A stretch of DNA of 64,000 nt from Lachnospiraceae bacterium (GTDB taxonomy: Bacteria > Bacillota > Clostridia > Lachnospirales > Lachnospiraceae): the NCBI GenBank assembly GCA_017936885.1, contig JAGBEO010000014.1:1-64000 (forward strand). Reading direction: 5' to 3'. Position numbers and translations under genes: made by a program. Shown piece after piece: positions 43,235 to 53,017 of this stretch (positions within the stretch are counted from its first letter, which is position 1; each line of letters begins with the position of its first letter). The notes under the pieces are model-generated. The model had not been told where the DNA came from, made no database searches, and was given only the letters and a program-made list of their open reading frames with translations.

Positions 43235-44641
43235 ATGGCACAAGAAAATAAAATGGGGACTATGTCTGTCAATAAACTGTTGATTACCATGTCGCTGCCT
43301 ATGATGATTTCTATGCTGGTACAGGCACTTTATAACGTGGTAGACAGTATTTTTGTGTCCCGGATTAATGAAAATGCACTGACGGCTGTGTCTTTGGCAT
43401 TTCCGCTGCAGACACTGATGATCTCTGTGGCAGGCGGTACCTGTGTAGGTATCAATGCGGTGCTCTCTAAGGCGCTGGGGGAGAGAAATCAGGAAAGAGT
43501 CAACAAAACCGCAGGTAACGGCATTGTTCTGATGGGGATCAGTTATGTGATTTTTTTGTTGGTGGGATTGTTTATCACGAAAGGATTTTACTTAAGCCAG
43601 ACGGACGATGCGCAGATTGTACAGTATGGATATGAATATCTTTCGGTGGTTTGCTGCTGTTCCTTCGGAATGTTTGCACAGTTTACCTTTGAGCGTCTGC
43701 TGCAGTCTACCGGTAAAACCTTCTATATTATGATCACACAGGGAACCGGTGCTATCATCAATATTATTTTGGACCCGATCTTTATCTTCGGTCTGTACGG
43801 CGCACCAAAGATGGGAGTAAAAGGTGCTGCTGTGGCAACTGTGATCGGGCAGATTGTGGCCGGGACGATTGCCGCGCTTATTAATAGGAAGAAAAATGAG
43901 GAGATTCAGTTACGATTGAAGGAATTGAGGCTGGAAGGCGGGATCGTGAGCCAGATTTATAAAATAGGTATCCCGTCTATGATCATGCAGGCAATCGGTT
44001 CTGTCATGACTTATGGTATGAACCTGATTCTTATATCCTTCACCTCTACGGCGACGGCGGTCTTCGGTGTATATTTTAAGCTCCAGAGTTTTATCTTCAT
44101 GCCTGTTTTTGGTATGAACAACGGGCTGGTGCCGATTCTTGCATACAATTACGGTGCGGGAAAGAGGGAGCGCTTTGTGCAGGCTCTCAAGTGTGCCGTT
44201 ATGTATGCGATGGCAATTATGTTTGTGGGAATTATCATTTTCCAGACCATTCCGGGAACGTTGTTCCAATTGTTCGCGGCATCGGATACTATGCTGGGTA
44301 TCGGTATTCCGGCACTGCGGATTATCAGTATCAGTTATATTTTTGCGGGATATAATATCATCTGCGGTACGGCTTTTCAGGCATTGGGAAATGCAGTATA
44401 CAGCATGATCGTATCGATTGCCAGACAGTTGGTGGTACTGCTTCCGGCAGCTTATCTGCTGTCACTTATGGGAAATGTCAATTATGTGTGGTGGTCTTTT
44501 CCGATCGCAGAGGTGGCATCACTGACTATGACGACCATCTTTCTTATAAGGATCAATAAAAATGTAATTCGTCATATCGGGGAAGAGGACAAACCATACG
44601 GACAAGATGAGGACAAGTTATCCGTTGACATGCTCTCTTGA
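43235..44641 (+). CDS. MATE family efflux transporter
   Basis: A 468-residue exporter with twelve transmembrane helices in two halves. SLPMMISMLVQALYNVVDSI is the first-helix signature; GTGAIINIILDPIFIFGLYG closes half one; IGIPSMIMQAIGSVMTYG opens half two. It extrudes cationic drugs or metabolites with Na+ or H+. The start is ATG 43235, seven bases after AGGAG; an ATG at 43229 is too close to that site. Its 3' end contains the promoter of tRNA-Leu. Confidence 0.92.
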   Translation: MAQENKMGTMSVNKLLITMSLPMMISMLVQALYNVVDSIFVSRINENALTAVSLAFPLQTLMISVAGGTCVGINAVLSKALGERNQERVNKTAGNGIVLMGISYVIFLLVGLFITKGFYLSQTDDAQIVQYGYEYLSVVCCCSFGMFAQFTFERLLQSTGKTFYIMITQGTGAIINIILDPIFIFGLYGAPKMGVKGAAVATVIGQIVAGTIAALINRKKNEEIQLRLKELRLEGGIVSQIYKIGIPSMIMQAIGSVMTYGMNLILISFTSTATAVFGVYFKLQSFIFMPVFGMNNGLVPILAYNYGAGKRERFVQALKCAVMYAMAIMFVGIIIFQTIPGTLFQLFAASDTMLGIGIPALRIISISYIFAGYNIICGTAFQALGNAVYSMIVSIARQLVVLLPAAYLLSLMGNVNYVWWSFPIAEVASLTMTTIFLIRINKNVIRHIGEEDKPYGQDEDKLSVDMLS

Positions 44642-44653
44642 AAATGATATGAT
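44625..44653 (+). promoter_or_regulatory. promoter of tRNA-Leu inside the MATE gene
   Basis: TTGACA (44625-44630), 17-base spacer, TATGAT (44648-44653). The -35 box is coding sequence of the MATE gene (Val-Asp-Met codons). Confidence 0.75.
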
Positions 44654-44659
44654 ACTTGA

Positions 44660-44679
44660 GCGGGTTTTGGTAAACCCGC
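44660..44679 (+). other. hairpin at the 5' end of the tRNA-Leu transcript
   Basis: GCGGGTTT-tggt-AAACCCGC begins at the predicted transcription start and ends 6 bases before the tRNA. It may serve RNase processing or end MATE read-through. Confidence 0.6.
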
Positions 44680-44685
44680 ATATAA

Positions 44686-44765
<80 letters not shown>

Positions 44766-44769
44766 TAAG

Positions 44770-44814
44770 AGAGACTTTTGAGACATGGGAATGTTTCAGA
44801 AGTCTTATTTTCTT
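44770..44814 (+). terminator. terminator after tRNA-Leu
   Basis: AGACTTTTGAGAC-atgggaat-GTTTCAGAAGTCT (two imperfect pairs) followed by TATTTTC. Confidence 0.75.
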
Positions 44815-44938
44815 CTAAACGGAACTTATTTGTATTTTAAAGTGCGAAAGGTAAGAACAGTCGCTTTGATGATAATTTGTAGATTTATGGATAATTTTGG
44901 GTTATAATTATTCTAAACTACTACATTAGGGGGATTCT

Positions 44939-47548
44939 ATGAGTCTGAATCAAGGGTTAATCTACACGAACGACAACTGTATCGGATGTAACCGGTGTAT
45001 CTCAGGGTGCCCTGTGCTGGGTGCTAACGTTGCAGTCAGTATTAACGGACAGAATCATATTCATGTAGACGGCGACAAATGCCTGCATTGCGGCAGATGT
45101 CTGGCTGCCTGCAAACATAATGCGAGAGAGTATCGGGATGATACGCAGGAGTTTATGGAGAGGTTAGAGCAGGGCGCTTCGATTTCTCTTCTTGTGGCAC
45201 CATCCTTTTTCATTATTTATGGGGACAAGGCATCGCAGATCCTGGGATATCTGAAGAGCCGGGGCGTAAAGCTTGTCTATGATGTGAGTTACGGTGCGGA
45301 TATTGCCACATGGGCTTATCTGTCCTATGTGGAGGCGCATAAGCTGCAGGGAGCCATAGCACCGCCGTGCAGTGCTATTGTGAATTATTTGCAGAAATAT
45401 TCCAAGACTCTGACTGAGGCGATTATACCGATTCATTCGCCGCTGTTGTGTTTGGCAGTTTATTTGAGAAAATATCGGGGGATAACAGATGAATTTGCTT
45501 TCTTAAGCCCCTGTATTGCCAAGAAAGATGAAATAGACGATCCGGGCTGTGAGGGTCTGGTACAGTATAATGTAACGTTTACGCATTTAATGAAGGTGTT
45601 GGACAACATCGATGTAAGCGGTTATGATACGCAGATAGAGCTGTCGGATTACGGGCTGGGCCGTATCTATCCGGTGCCGGGTGGTTTGTCTGATAATATC
45701 AAACATTTCATAGAGTCTTATGAAACGGTGCGGGAACTGCATGGAGAGAATAACGTATATGATTATTTTGCCAAGCTGGAGAACCGTGTTCTTCTGCACC
45801 AGGAACTGCCGTATCTTGTGGATTGCCTGAACTGTTCCCAGGGCTGCCTGTCCGGCACGGCGACCGCGGATTTCCCGGAGCTGGATGATGATATTTATTT
45901 CAGACTGCAGCATAATAAGCGTCCTAATCCGCTGATTGCCGCAGATGAGAATCCGTATTTGCGGGAGCTTTCTTTAGAGGAAAGGCGTGCCAGATTGTTT
46001 CGGAGGTTCGAACATCTGAAGATAGAGGATTTTGAACGGAATTATCAGAGCGGATACAGCGTGGATGATAATGCTGAAGCGGAGGCTTCAAGGGAAGCGC
46101 AGTTAGAACGGATTTTTCATAGGATGTATAAGGATACGGAGGAATCCCGCAGAATAGACTGTCATTCCTGCGGTTACAGCAGTTGCCGCGAAATGGCGAA
46201 GGCGATTGCCGGAGGATATAATACGATAGAAAATTGCGTGCATTATCTGAAAGATGAAAATATGCGTGTGTCTATGATTGATATCAGGATGGGCATTCCG
46301 AATCTTAATGCTTATCTGAATTTTACGGAGAAGCTTCTGGTTGAGAACAGGGTGCAGGATTATGGTTTCCTGTATTTTAATATTAATAACTTTAAGTTCG
46401 TAAACCAAAAGTATGGGTTCCGCCGGGGGGATGCCGCCTTGAAGGAATACTGTATGACGGTGGCGGAACTGGCCGGTAAGGATGAGCTGGTGGCATTGGT
46501 CGGCGGCAATAACTTCGTGGGTATTTTTAAAGAAGCGAATTTAAAAGACATTTTACATGAACTGGAGGGAATTCCGTTAATAACACTGGCAGACAGTAAC
46601 GGCGGACAGGTATATCTTTCGGCGCGCGTGGCTGTCTATATACCGGATGGAAAGGATAATTCGCCGCAGATGATTATGGAGAAGATGTCTACCACCTTTG
46701 CAGAGATCAATCGTTCGATCAGTCAATCGGTGCTCTATTACGATGAAAGACTGAGACAGCAGAAAATATACGAAGATGAAATAATGAATTCCGTGGAACC
46801 GGGTCTGCAGGCGAAGGAATTCGAGGTATTCTATCAGCCTAAGGTCAATATGAAAACACGTAAGCTGATCGGTGCGGAAGCATTGATCCGGTGGAGAAGA
46901 AACGGTTCTATTGTACCGCCGATGGATTTTATCCCGATCTGCGAGAAAGTGGGACTGGTGCAGAAGCTGGATTTCTATGTGCTGGATACGGTATGCCGTC
47001 ATATTGTAGAGTGGATTGACAAAGGAATCACGATGGTACCGATATCGGTCAATTTCTCAAAGCAGCACTTCGTGGAAGATACAGTGGCAGAGCACATTAA
47101 CAAGATTGCAGAGAAATGGAAGACGCCGAAGCAATATCTGGAGATTGAATTTACGGAGACTGCATATCTGGATGACGGGCATAATTTGGTTTCCAGTATC
47201 GATAAGCTGCACGAGTTCGGTATTTCCTCTTCCATGGATGATTTCGGAACAGGCTATTCTTCTCTCAGTATGCTGCAGAATATGAGTTTCGATACCTTGA
47301 AGCTGGATAAGACGTTTCTGCAGGAGGGCAATGATGAGAGAAGCCGTAAGGTGATAGAGAATATTATCCGTATGGCGAAGGAGCTTAATATGTCTATTGT
47401 CTCCGAGGGAATCGAGACGGAGAAGGAACTTCAGTATATGAGTGACATGGATTGCGATATTGCACAGGGCTATCTGTTCGATAAACCGCTTACCCATGAT
47501 GAATTTGAGAAGCGGCTGATTCGGATATACTACCCATTGGCGGACTAA
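44939..47548 (+). CDS. hydrogenase-like Fe-S sensor fused to GGDEF-EAL (c-di-GMP phosphodiesterase)
   Basis: An 869-residue soluble fusion. Two ferredoxin clusters (CIGCNRCISGCP, residues 14-25; CLHCGRCLAAC) lead into an [FeFe]-hydrogenase large-subunit domain (about 75-350). All four H-cluster cysteines are present: Cys-144 (PPCSAIV), Cys-192 (SPCIAKKDE), Cys-299 and Cys-303 (CLNCSQGC). The usual TSC and MPC contexts are altered, as in sensory hydrogenases. Next comes an FeS domain (CHSCGYSSC...C), then a GGDEF domain whose motif is GGNNF (522-526), so no cyclase. The EAL domain keeps GAEALIRW (Glu-647), EFTET, DDFGTGYSS, LKLDK and EGIETE, so it should hydrolyse c-di-GMP. Likely a hydrogen or redox sensor; stands as a single gene. 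Confidence 0.88.
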   Translation: MSLNQGLIYTNDNCIGCNRCISGCPVLGANVAVSINGQNHIHVDGDKCLHCGRCLAACKHNAREYRDDTQEFMERLEQGASISLLVAPSFFIIYGDKASQILGYLKSRGVKLVYDVSYGADIATWAYLSYVEAHKLQGAIAPPCSAIVNYLQKYSKTLTEAIIPIHSPLLCLAVYLRKYRGITDEFAFLSPCIAKKDEIDDPGCEGLVQYNVTFTHLMKVLDNIDVSGYDTQIELSDYGLGRIYPVPGGLSDNIKHFIESYETVRELHGENNVYDYFAKLENRVLLHQELPYLVDCLNCSQGCLSGTATADFPELDDDIYFRLQHNKRPNPLIAADENPYLRELSLEERRARLFRRFEHLKIEDFERNYQSGYSVDDNAEAEASREAQLERIFHRMYKDTEESRRIDCHSCGYSSCREMAKAIAGGYNTIENCVHYLKDENMRVSMIDIRMGIPNLNAYLNFTEKLLVENRVQDYGFLYFNINNFKFVNQKYGFRRGDAALKEYCMTVAELAGKDELVALVGGNNFVGIFKEANLKDILHELEGIPLITLADSNGGQVYLSARVAVYIPDGKDNSPQMIMEKMSTTFAEINRSISQSVLYYDERLRQQKIYEDEIMNSVEPGLQAKEFEVFYQPKVNMKTRKLIGAEALIRWRRNGSIVPPMDFIPICEKVGLVQKLDFYVLDTVCRHIVEWIDKGITMVPISVNFSKQHFVEDTVAEHINKIAEKWKTPKQYLEIEFTETAYLDDGHNLVSSIDKLHEFGISSSMDDFGTGYSSLSMLQNMSFDTLKLDKTFLQEGNDERSRKVIENIIRMAKELNMSIVSEGIETEKELQYMSDMDCDIAQGYLFDKPLTHDEFEKRLIRIYYPLAD

Positions 47549-47664
47549 AGACGTAGCGATGATTGTGAAATGTCAGAAAAACGGCGAAACTGAAAAATGC
47601 CGACAGGATTAGCAGTTTGAAAAACAGGAAGCATATTAAGAAAAATAAGAAGCAGATGGACTCC

Positions 47665-48978
47665 TTAAAAGCCCATCTGCTTTAAATTTTTTACAAGCTG
47701 TGTATAGAATTCCCTGACATCGAAGCCGGGAATATTTTCACGGTTTAAATCAATCATATCGCCATGGGAGATACCTCTGCCTTTTGGCACGCTTAAAGAA
47801 ATGAAATGGCTGCCCCATTTGGTGCTGCCTAAGGAGACTAAGCCGTCGTTGGCCCCATCGAAGTGTTTGACGAGAGGGTAGGACATATTGAGCGGAAAAC
47901 GGCCGCTTACGGCATAATTCATAATACTGCCCACACTCTGATAATAGACCGCAGGGTGATCCGGAAGCTGTTCATTCATATGGGCACAGGAAGAGGCAGT
48001 CAGATCACGAACCGCTTCCAGAAAATCAGGATTGCGGTCGCCGCATTTGGACAAGGCAGCATTATAGGTGCGGGCTACACGCTGCTGCACCCGTTCGGGA
48101 ATCTTATCTAACAAATAGTCGGCGAAGATACAGCCTCTGTGTGGGGTATTGATGGTGGTCAGGGATGCCACGTAAGGCGCGGCGCCGCAGGTGGTGATCG
48201 CATAACGGCTGTCCAGTCCGCCTTTGGAGTGGGCGATAATATTGACTTTTCCGCAGCCGGTCTGCTGTACAATCGCCCTGATACGTTCTGAAAGTTCCTG
48301 CCCGCACTCAGCTACGGAGGCGGCAGACTGCTGGCAGCCGTAATAGATGACGGAGCCGTTCTTTTTCAGTTGTACGGGAATCCTTCCCCAGTAATGAAAG
48401 AACCGGAAATCCCGGAAAAATACACCGTGTACAAGCAGGAGCGGATATTTGGTTCTGCATTCCTGATTTTCTGCGCGGGTGTCGTTCAGAATATATTTGT
48501 CATCTTCGTACTGCACTTCCGCGCGGGTAATGCGGATGATCTTACATAATGCCCAGATGTGGACAAGGGGAATCCATCCGCAGATGATACCGATGATGCG
48601 CCATTTGATACCGAGCTGTACGGAAGTGAGATACACGCGAAGGATGCCGTTCCAGAAGAGAATGGCTTCGCTTACGATCCATAGGATCAGCTTTGGAAGC
48701 AGCGCCGCCCAGCCGGAACCGCTGTCCGGAAGTGTGATAAAGCCTGTACTTGCGGCTATGAGTGTATAAAGCGGTACTGCAATTACGGTCAGGAGAAACA
48801 GCGCAAGCAAAAAAGCGCCGTCTTCCAGAATCTTATTGCGGACTGTGGAAGTCTTGTGAAAGCTTAATTTTGGAAACAGATTAATATAGATAAAAATCGG
48901 AACGGAGAGCGGCGTAAAGTAAAGATCACACAGAATGAGTAAAAGCAGGGCAGACAGTATTTTTTTAAAATTTTTCAT
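47665..48978 (-). CDS. membrane-anchored alpha/beta hydrolase (lipase-like)
   Basis: A 437-residue protein. Four or five hydrophobic segments fill residues 1-155; a lipase-type alpha/beta hydrolase follows. YPLLLVHGVFFRD gives the oxyanion strand, NIIAHSKGGLDSRY the nucleophile Ser in GHSxG-like form (AHSKG), FDGANDGLVS the Asp, and ISHGDMIDL the His. An Asn-Thr-Pro-His segment (TINTPHRG) is typical of triacylglycerol lipases. The active site could face either side; substrate unknown. Its start has no strong ribosome binding site. Confidence 0.82.
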   Translation of the reverse strand: MKNFKKILSALLLLILCDLYFTPLSVPIFIYINLFPKLSFHKTSTVRNKILEDGAFLLALFLLTVIAVPLYTLIAASTGFITLPDSGSGWAALLPKLILWIVSEAILFWNGILRVYLTSVQLGIKWRIIGIICGWIPLVHIWALCKIIRITRAEVQYEDDKYILNDTRAENQECRTKYPLLLVHGVFFRDFRFFHYWGRIPVQLKKNGSVIYYGCQQSAASVAECGQELSERIRAIVQQTGCGKVNIIAHSKGGLDSRYAITTCGAAPYVASLTTINTPHRGCIFADYLLDKIPERVQQRVARTYNAALSKCGDRNPDFLEAVRDLTASSCAHMNEQLPDHPAVYYQSVGSIMNYAVSGRFPLNMSYPLVKHFDGANDGLVSLGSTKWGSHFISLSVPKGRGISHGDMIDLNRENIPGFDVREFYTQLVKNLKQMGF

Positions 48979-49222
48979 AAGTTTCGTATCCTTTTGTATG
49001 GCGGCGGATCAATTTATGCAAATGTCATACTTGCAATATTTGTAAAGTTTGATATGATTTCTTTTACAGGCATTTTGCTATGTCTGTTATCATTAGTATC
49101 GTAGCAGATATTCTGTTTGTCCGCAAGTGACGGCAGTGTCCGATGGGACAGTTCCAAGTCAGAACCGGAGATAGAAAGGGTTATCATTTGGGCGATTAGA
49201 TTGAGAAAGGTATGATTATCGT

Positions 49223-50605
49223 ATGGCAGATACAACAACTATGACCCGCGAGGAACGGATGGCGACGCAGTCCATCGGAAAACTGATGATCAGTATGACG
49301 TTTCCGTCCATTCTGGCGCAGATTATCAATATTTTATATAATATCATTGACCGTATCTATATCGGACATATGGAGGGCGTAGGGGCGAATGCGCTTACCG
49401 GAGTGGGTGTCACTTTCTGCATTACTATTTTTATCTCTGCCTTTGCTGCTTTTATCAGCAACGGTGCGGCACCCCTTGCTGCCATCTGGTTAGGGAAACA
49501 GGACAGGGAACATGCCGAGAAGATCTTGGGAAACAGTGTAAGCTTCTTATTAGTTTGTACGGCAGTGCTGATGATCTTTTTCTATTTGTTTCAAAAGCCG
49601 TTGCTGTATATGTTTGGTGCCAGTGATGCGACTATCGGCTATGCTATGGATTATTTGTCCATTTATTTGCTGGGAACTGTATTCGTAGAAACAGCATTGG
49701 GGCTGAATGCTTTTATTATTTGTCAGGGACAGCCCAAAACAGCGATGATCTCCGTATTGCTGGGAGCTGTCACCAATATTATTCTGGACCCGGTCTTTAT
49801 CTTCGGGCTGCATCTGGGGGTCAGGGGCGCGGCGATTGCCACCGTGATTTCTCAGGCGCTCAGTGCGGCATGGGTTATGCGGTTTCTGTTGGGAGCGAAA
49901 TCTTCTTTGAAAATACGCAGAAGGTTTCTTAAATTTGACGGGAAGATACTGGGCGGTATCTTTTCTCTGGGTATTTCACCTTTTATCATGAGTGCCACGG
50001 AGAGCTTTATCAGTATTGTATTAAATCACGGCTTACAGACCTACGGCGGCGATCTGCATGTCGGATCGCTGACTATCATGCAGAGTGTGATGCAGTTATT
50101 TGCGGCGCCGATCAGCGGTTTTACGCAAGGAATGACTCCGATTATCAGTTATAATTACGGCGCTAAGAATTTCGACAGGGTCAGAGCGCTTTATCGTCGG
50201 ACTATCGGGATCTGTTTCGGCTTTATGGTGACGGCCACCTCCACGACCATGCTTTTTCCGGAGTTCTATGCGGGATTATTTACCAATGAAGCAGAGCTGA
50301 TAGAATTAGTGGGTCAGGTTATGCCGGTTTTTATGGCCGGGATGCTGGTGTTTGGTTTGCAGAACGGTATCCAGCCTTCTTTTCTGGCGATGGGACAGGC
50401 GAAGATTTCTCTTTTCATTGCGGTGCTGCGTAAGATTATTTTGTTGATTCCCCTGGCAATTATTCTGCCGCATTTTGTGGGTGTTATGGGAGTGTACTAT
50501 GCGGAGCCGGTTTCCGATGTGCTGTCTGCTGCCACGGCGACTACGCTTTTTGTGCTCAACAGCAGGAAGATACTGACTGAGGAAGCGTGGGCGAAGATAC
50601 AATAA
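49223..50605 (+). CDS. MATE family efflux transporter (second)
   Basis: A 460-residue exporter of the same family as that at 43235 but clearly diverged. MTFPSILAQIINILYNIIDR opens it, GAVTNIILDPVFIFGLHLG ends half one and LGISPFIMSATESFISIVLN opens half two. It has twelve transmembrane helices. Divergent from the lipase gene. Substrate unknown. Confidence 0.92.
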   Translation: MADTTTMTREERMATQSIGKLMISMTFPSILAQIINILYNIIDRIYIGHMEGVGANALTGVGVTFCITIFISAFAAFISNGAAPLAAIWLGKQDREHAEKILGNSVSFLLVCTAVLMIFFYLFQKPLLYMFGASDATIGYAMDYLSIYLLGTVFVETALGLNAFIICQGQPKTAMISVLLGAVTNIILDPVFIFGLHLGVRGAAIATVISQALSAAWVMRFLLGAKSSLKIRRRFLKFDGKILGGIFSLGISPFIMSATESFISIVLNHGLQTYGGDLHVGSLTIMQSVMQLFAAPISGFTQGMTPIISYNYGAKNFDRVRALYRRTIGICFGFMVTATSTTMLFPEFYAGLFTNEAELIELVGQVMPVFMAGMLVFGLQNGIQPSFLAMGQAKISLFIAVLRKIILLIPLAIILPHFVGVMGVYYAEPVSDVLSAATATTLFVLNSRKILTEEAWAKIQ

Positions 50606-50792
50606 ATGGCGTAAACAGATGATGCGTAATAGGGCAGTTGTGAAGATTTCATGAACAGATTGTTATTTTGTGCGATATCAGTTAGAATGGTTTATGTGTG
50701 CAGAAGCGTCAGGAATAGGATCTGCCGGCAGAGCAACATGGATAGCCGGTTAGCGGTCTTATGACATAAAACGCTTCGGAATGGAGATAATT

Positions 50793-51752
50793 ATGAAAAA
50801 GAACAAAGTAGTAACAACGTTGTTGGCCTGTGTAATGGTAATTGCCATGCTGCCCGGATGCGGCAGTGCAGCTACAGGCAGTGCAGATAATACGGCTGAG
50901 AATGGCGATGCCGGTGCCGATGGCACAGAGAAGGATGATTTGAAGCAGGCAGGTCTGGGTGGTCTGACGATGCTATATGATGATTCCGTCTGGACAGAGC
51001 AGCCGGATCAAGAGACGGATTCCAGTCTTGCTTTTGCGGATAAGAATGAGTCGATTCTGGGAGTATCCTGTTCTAAGGAAGCTACCTATCAGCATCCGCT
51101 GGATATGATTTCTATGGCGGAGCAGATTTATGCTACTTATGAAGGATATGAAGAAATCGAAGCACCTGCGGAAGTTGAGGTACAGGGCGAGAGTTGGTAT
51201 GAGTGGATGATCCGGTATGAGGAAAACGGAGTGGCTACCGTATCTTTGCAGCGTTTCTATGCGAAGAACTACTATGTTTACACGATGACTTATGTGGCAG
51301 AGGAGGCAGCATACGAGGCAGGAAAGAGCGAAGCTGCGAAAGTTATGAACTCTGTGGTTATGAGTGTGCCCGGAAATGAAGAGGCGGAAGAGAAGGCGAA
51401 GGAGTTCTTGGTCGGAACGTGGAGTATCGGTGAGGGCAGTGAAGGCGACAAGGGATACCTTGTACTGAATGAGGACGGCACTTACAACTGGTATATGGAC
51501 AGCAGTCTGGATGAGAAAAATATGCATACCGGTATCTATGGCTGTGATGTGGAGAATGCCACACTCGGATTTGGCGAAGGCGAGGGCGTTTATCTTGTGT
51601 TGTATCCGGAAGCATTATATGTGAACGGTGAAAAGAGCATGACAGGAAGTCCGAAATATGATTATGCTTTTTCCTTAGAGCAGGGAAGTGACGGTTCCTA
51701 TCCGTTGATGAATGTTACTACTTTCGATATCTATACGACATTTAAGAAATAA
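50793..51752 (+). CDS. hypothetical lipoprotein
   Basis: A 319-residue exported lipoprotein. The signal peptide (KKNKVVTTLLACVMVIAMLP) ends in the lipobox LPGCGS. An Asp/Ala/Gly linker leads into two parts: a region with GGLTMLYDDSVWTEQ and SWYEWMIRYEENG (about 55-190) and a lipocalin-like C-terminal part with FLVGTWSIGEGSEGDKGYLV. ATGGAGATAATT precedes ATG 50793. Function unknown. Confidence 0.78.
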   Translation: MKKNKVVTTLLACVMVIAMLPGCGSAATGSADNTAENGDAGADGTEKDDLKQAGLGGLTMLYDDSVWTEQPDQETDSSLAFADKNESILGVSCSKEATYQHPLDMISMAEQIYATYEGYEEIEAPAEVEVQGESWYEWMIRYEENGVATVSLQRFYAKNYYVYTMTYVAEEAAYEAGKSEAAKVMNSVVMSVPGNEEAEEKAKEFLVGTWSIGEGSEGDKGYLVLNEDGTYNWYMDSSLDEKNMHTGIYGCDVENATLGFGEGEGVYLVLYPEALYVNGEKSMTGSPKYDYAFSLEQGSDGSYPLMNVTTFDIYTTFKK

Positions 51753-51891
51753 ACAGTAAAAGTAGATTGACAGAGCGGACGGGCTTATGATACAGTAAAA
51801 CCACGTTAAGAGGGAGTAGTTATCCTGTGTAAGCAACATACCCTGGCGTAAGCCATGTTTACACGCTTTCTGAAACAGATAGAATGGAAAG

Positions 51892-51934
51892 AACGAGACT
51901 TTTAGCATGAAAATGCAGAGGTCTCGTTTATTTT
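51892..51934 (+). terminator. terminator after the lipoprotein gene
   Basis: AACGAGAC (51892-51899) pairs with GTCTCGTT (51921-51928), with an inner GCAT-gaaa-ATGC, then TATTTTG. Its 5' arm lies 140 bases after the stop. Confidence 0.75.
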
Positions 51935-51996
51935 GTGTATCAATGTGAAGGAAGAGACTTCTGAGATATCGAAAAGGATAGCAAGGAGGATGATTT

Positions 51997-52938
51997 ATGA
52001 CTGTAGTGATTCAATTAGCGTTGCTGGTGGTTGGTTTCGTATTTCTGGTGAAAGGTGCGGACTGGTTTGTGGAGGGGGCCAGCAAGGTGGCGGAGAAGTT
52101 CGGAATCCCGCAGCTTGTGATCGGTCTTACCATTGTGGCGATGGGAACCTCGCTTCCCGAGGCGGCGGTCAGTGTCTCTGCGGCTTTGAAAGGAAGTGCC
52201 GACATTACCATCGGCAATGTTGTCGGAAGTAATATTCTGAATGTATTGATTATCTTAGGACTGACCGCTGTGATCCGCCCGATTGCGGTACAGAAATCTA
52301 CGGTGAAATATGAGATACCGTTTGTAGCACTGATCTCAGCGTTTCTTTTGGTAATCGGTTACACGGATCATGAGGTTGGAAGAGCGGACGGCGTGATTTT
52401 GTGGGTATTGTTTATCGCTTATCTGCTTTATCTGTTGAAAATGACGAAAGCCGGTGAAAACACGGCGGAAGAGCTGCCGGCGGAGGATGAGCCGATGCCG
52501 GTTTGGAAAATGCTCCTGCTCATCATCGTAGGGGCGGCAGCGATTGTGCTTGGTTCTGATCTGGCGGTGGATGCGGCATCGGAACTTGCCAGAATCTTCG
52601 GTATGAGTGAGAGACTAATCGGGCTGACCATCGTAGCGTTAGGTACTTCCCTGCCGGAGCTTGTGACATCCGTGACGGCTGCGATCAGGGGCAAAGCTGA
52701 TATTGCGGTAGGAAATATCGTGGGAAGCAATATTTTCAATATTTTATTTGTAATCGGCACTTCGGCGCTGATTACCCCGGTGGTTTATGCACCGAATTTC
52801 CTGACAGACAGTATCGTGTGTATTGCGGCAACAGTTTTATTGTGGCTGTGTGTCTTTAAGAACCGGAAGCTGGGAAGAGCAGGCGGAGCCGTTATGCTGG
52901 TGTGTTATGCGGGGTATTTTGTGTATTTAATGCGATAA
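51997..52938 (+). CDS. calcium/sodium antiporter (CaCA, YrbG-like)
   Basis: A 313-residue exchanger with ten transmembrane helices and two inverted alpha repeats: GTSLPEAAVSVSAALKG with GNVVGSNILNVL, and GTSLPELVTSVTAAIRG with GNIVGSNIFNIL. The Glu of each GTSLPE block is an ion ligand. It moves Ca2+ out against Na+ (or H+). AAGGAGGATGATTT precedes the start. Confidence 0.93.
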   Translation: MTVVIQLALLVVGFVFLVKGADWFVEGASKVAEKFGIPQLVIGLTIVAMGTSLPEAAVSVSAALKGSADITIGNVVGSNILNVLIILGLTAVIRPIAVQKSTVKYEIPFVALISAFLLVIGYTDHEVGRADGVILWVLFIAYLLYLLKMTKAGENTAEELPAEDEPMPVWKMLLLIIVGAAAIVLGSDLAVDAASELARIFGMSERLIGLTIVALGTSLPELVTSVTAAIRGKADIAVGNIVGSNIFNILFVIGTSALITPVVYAPNFLTDSIVCIAATVLLWLCVFKNRKLGRAGGAVMLVCYAGYFVYLMR

Positions 52939-52981
52939 GAGGGAAGAAAGTAATTGAACGGTTTGGACGTGCTGTAGAGGA

Positions 52982-53017
52982 AGAAAGGGCTGACTTATTT
53001 AGTCAACCCTTTCTTTG
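52982..53017. terminator. bidirectional terminator
   Basis: AGAAAGGG-c-TGACT-tattt-AGTCA-a-CCCTTTCT, then TTG. The 3' arm overlaps the last codons of the converging degV gene, whose stop lies inside the stem. Confidence 0.8.

Noticed and set aside
44939..47548. Catalytic [FeFe] hydrogenase
   Set aside because: The TSC and MPC contexts of the H-cluster cysteines are changed and the protein ends in signalling domains, so a sensor is more likely than an enzyme of bulk H2 metabolism.
44939..47548. Active diguanylate cyclase
   Set aside because: The motif is GGNNF and lacks the acidic residues needed for GTP and metal binding.
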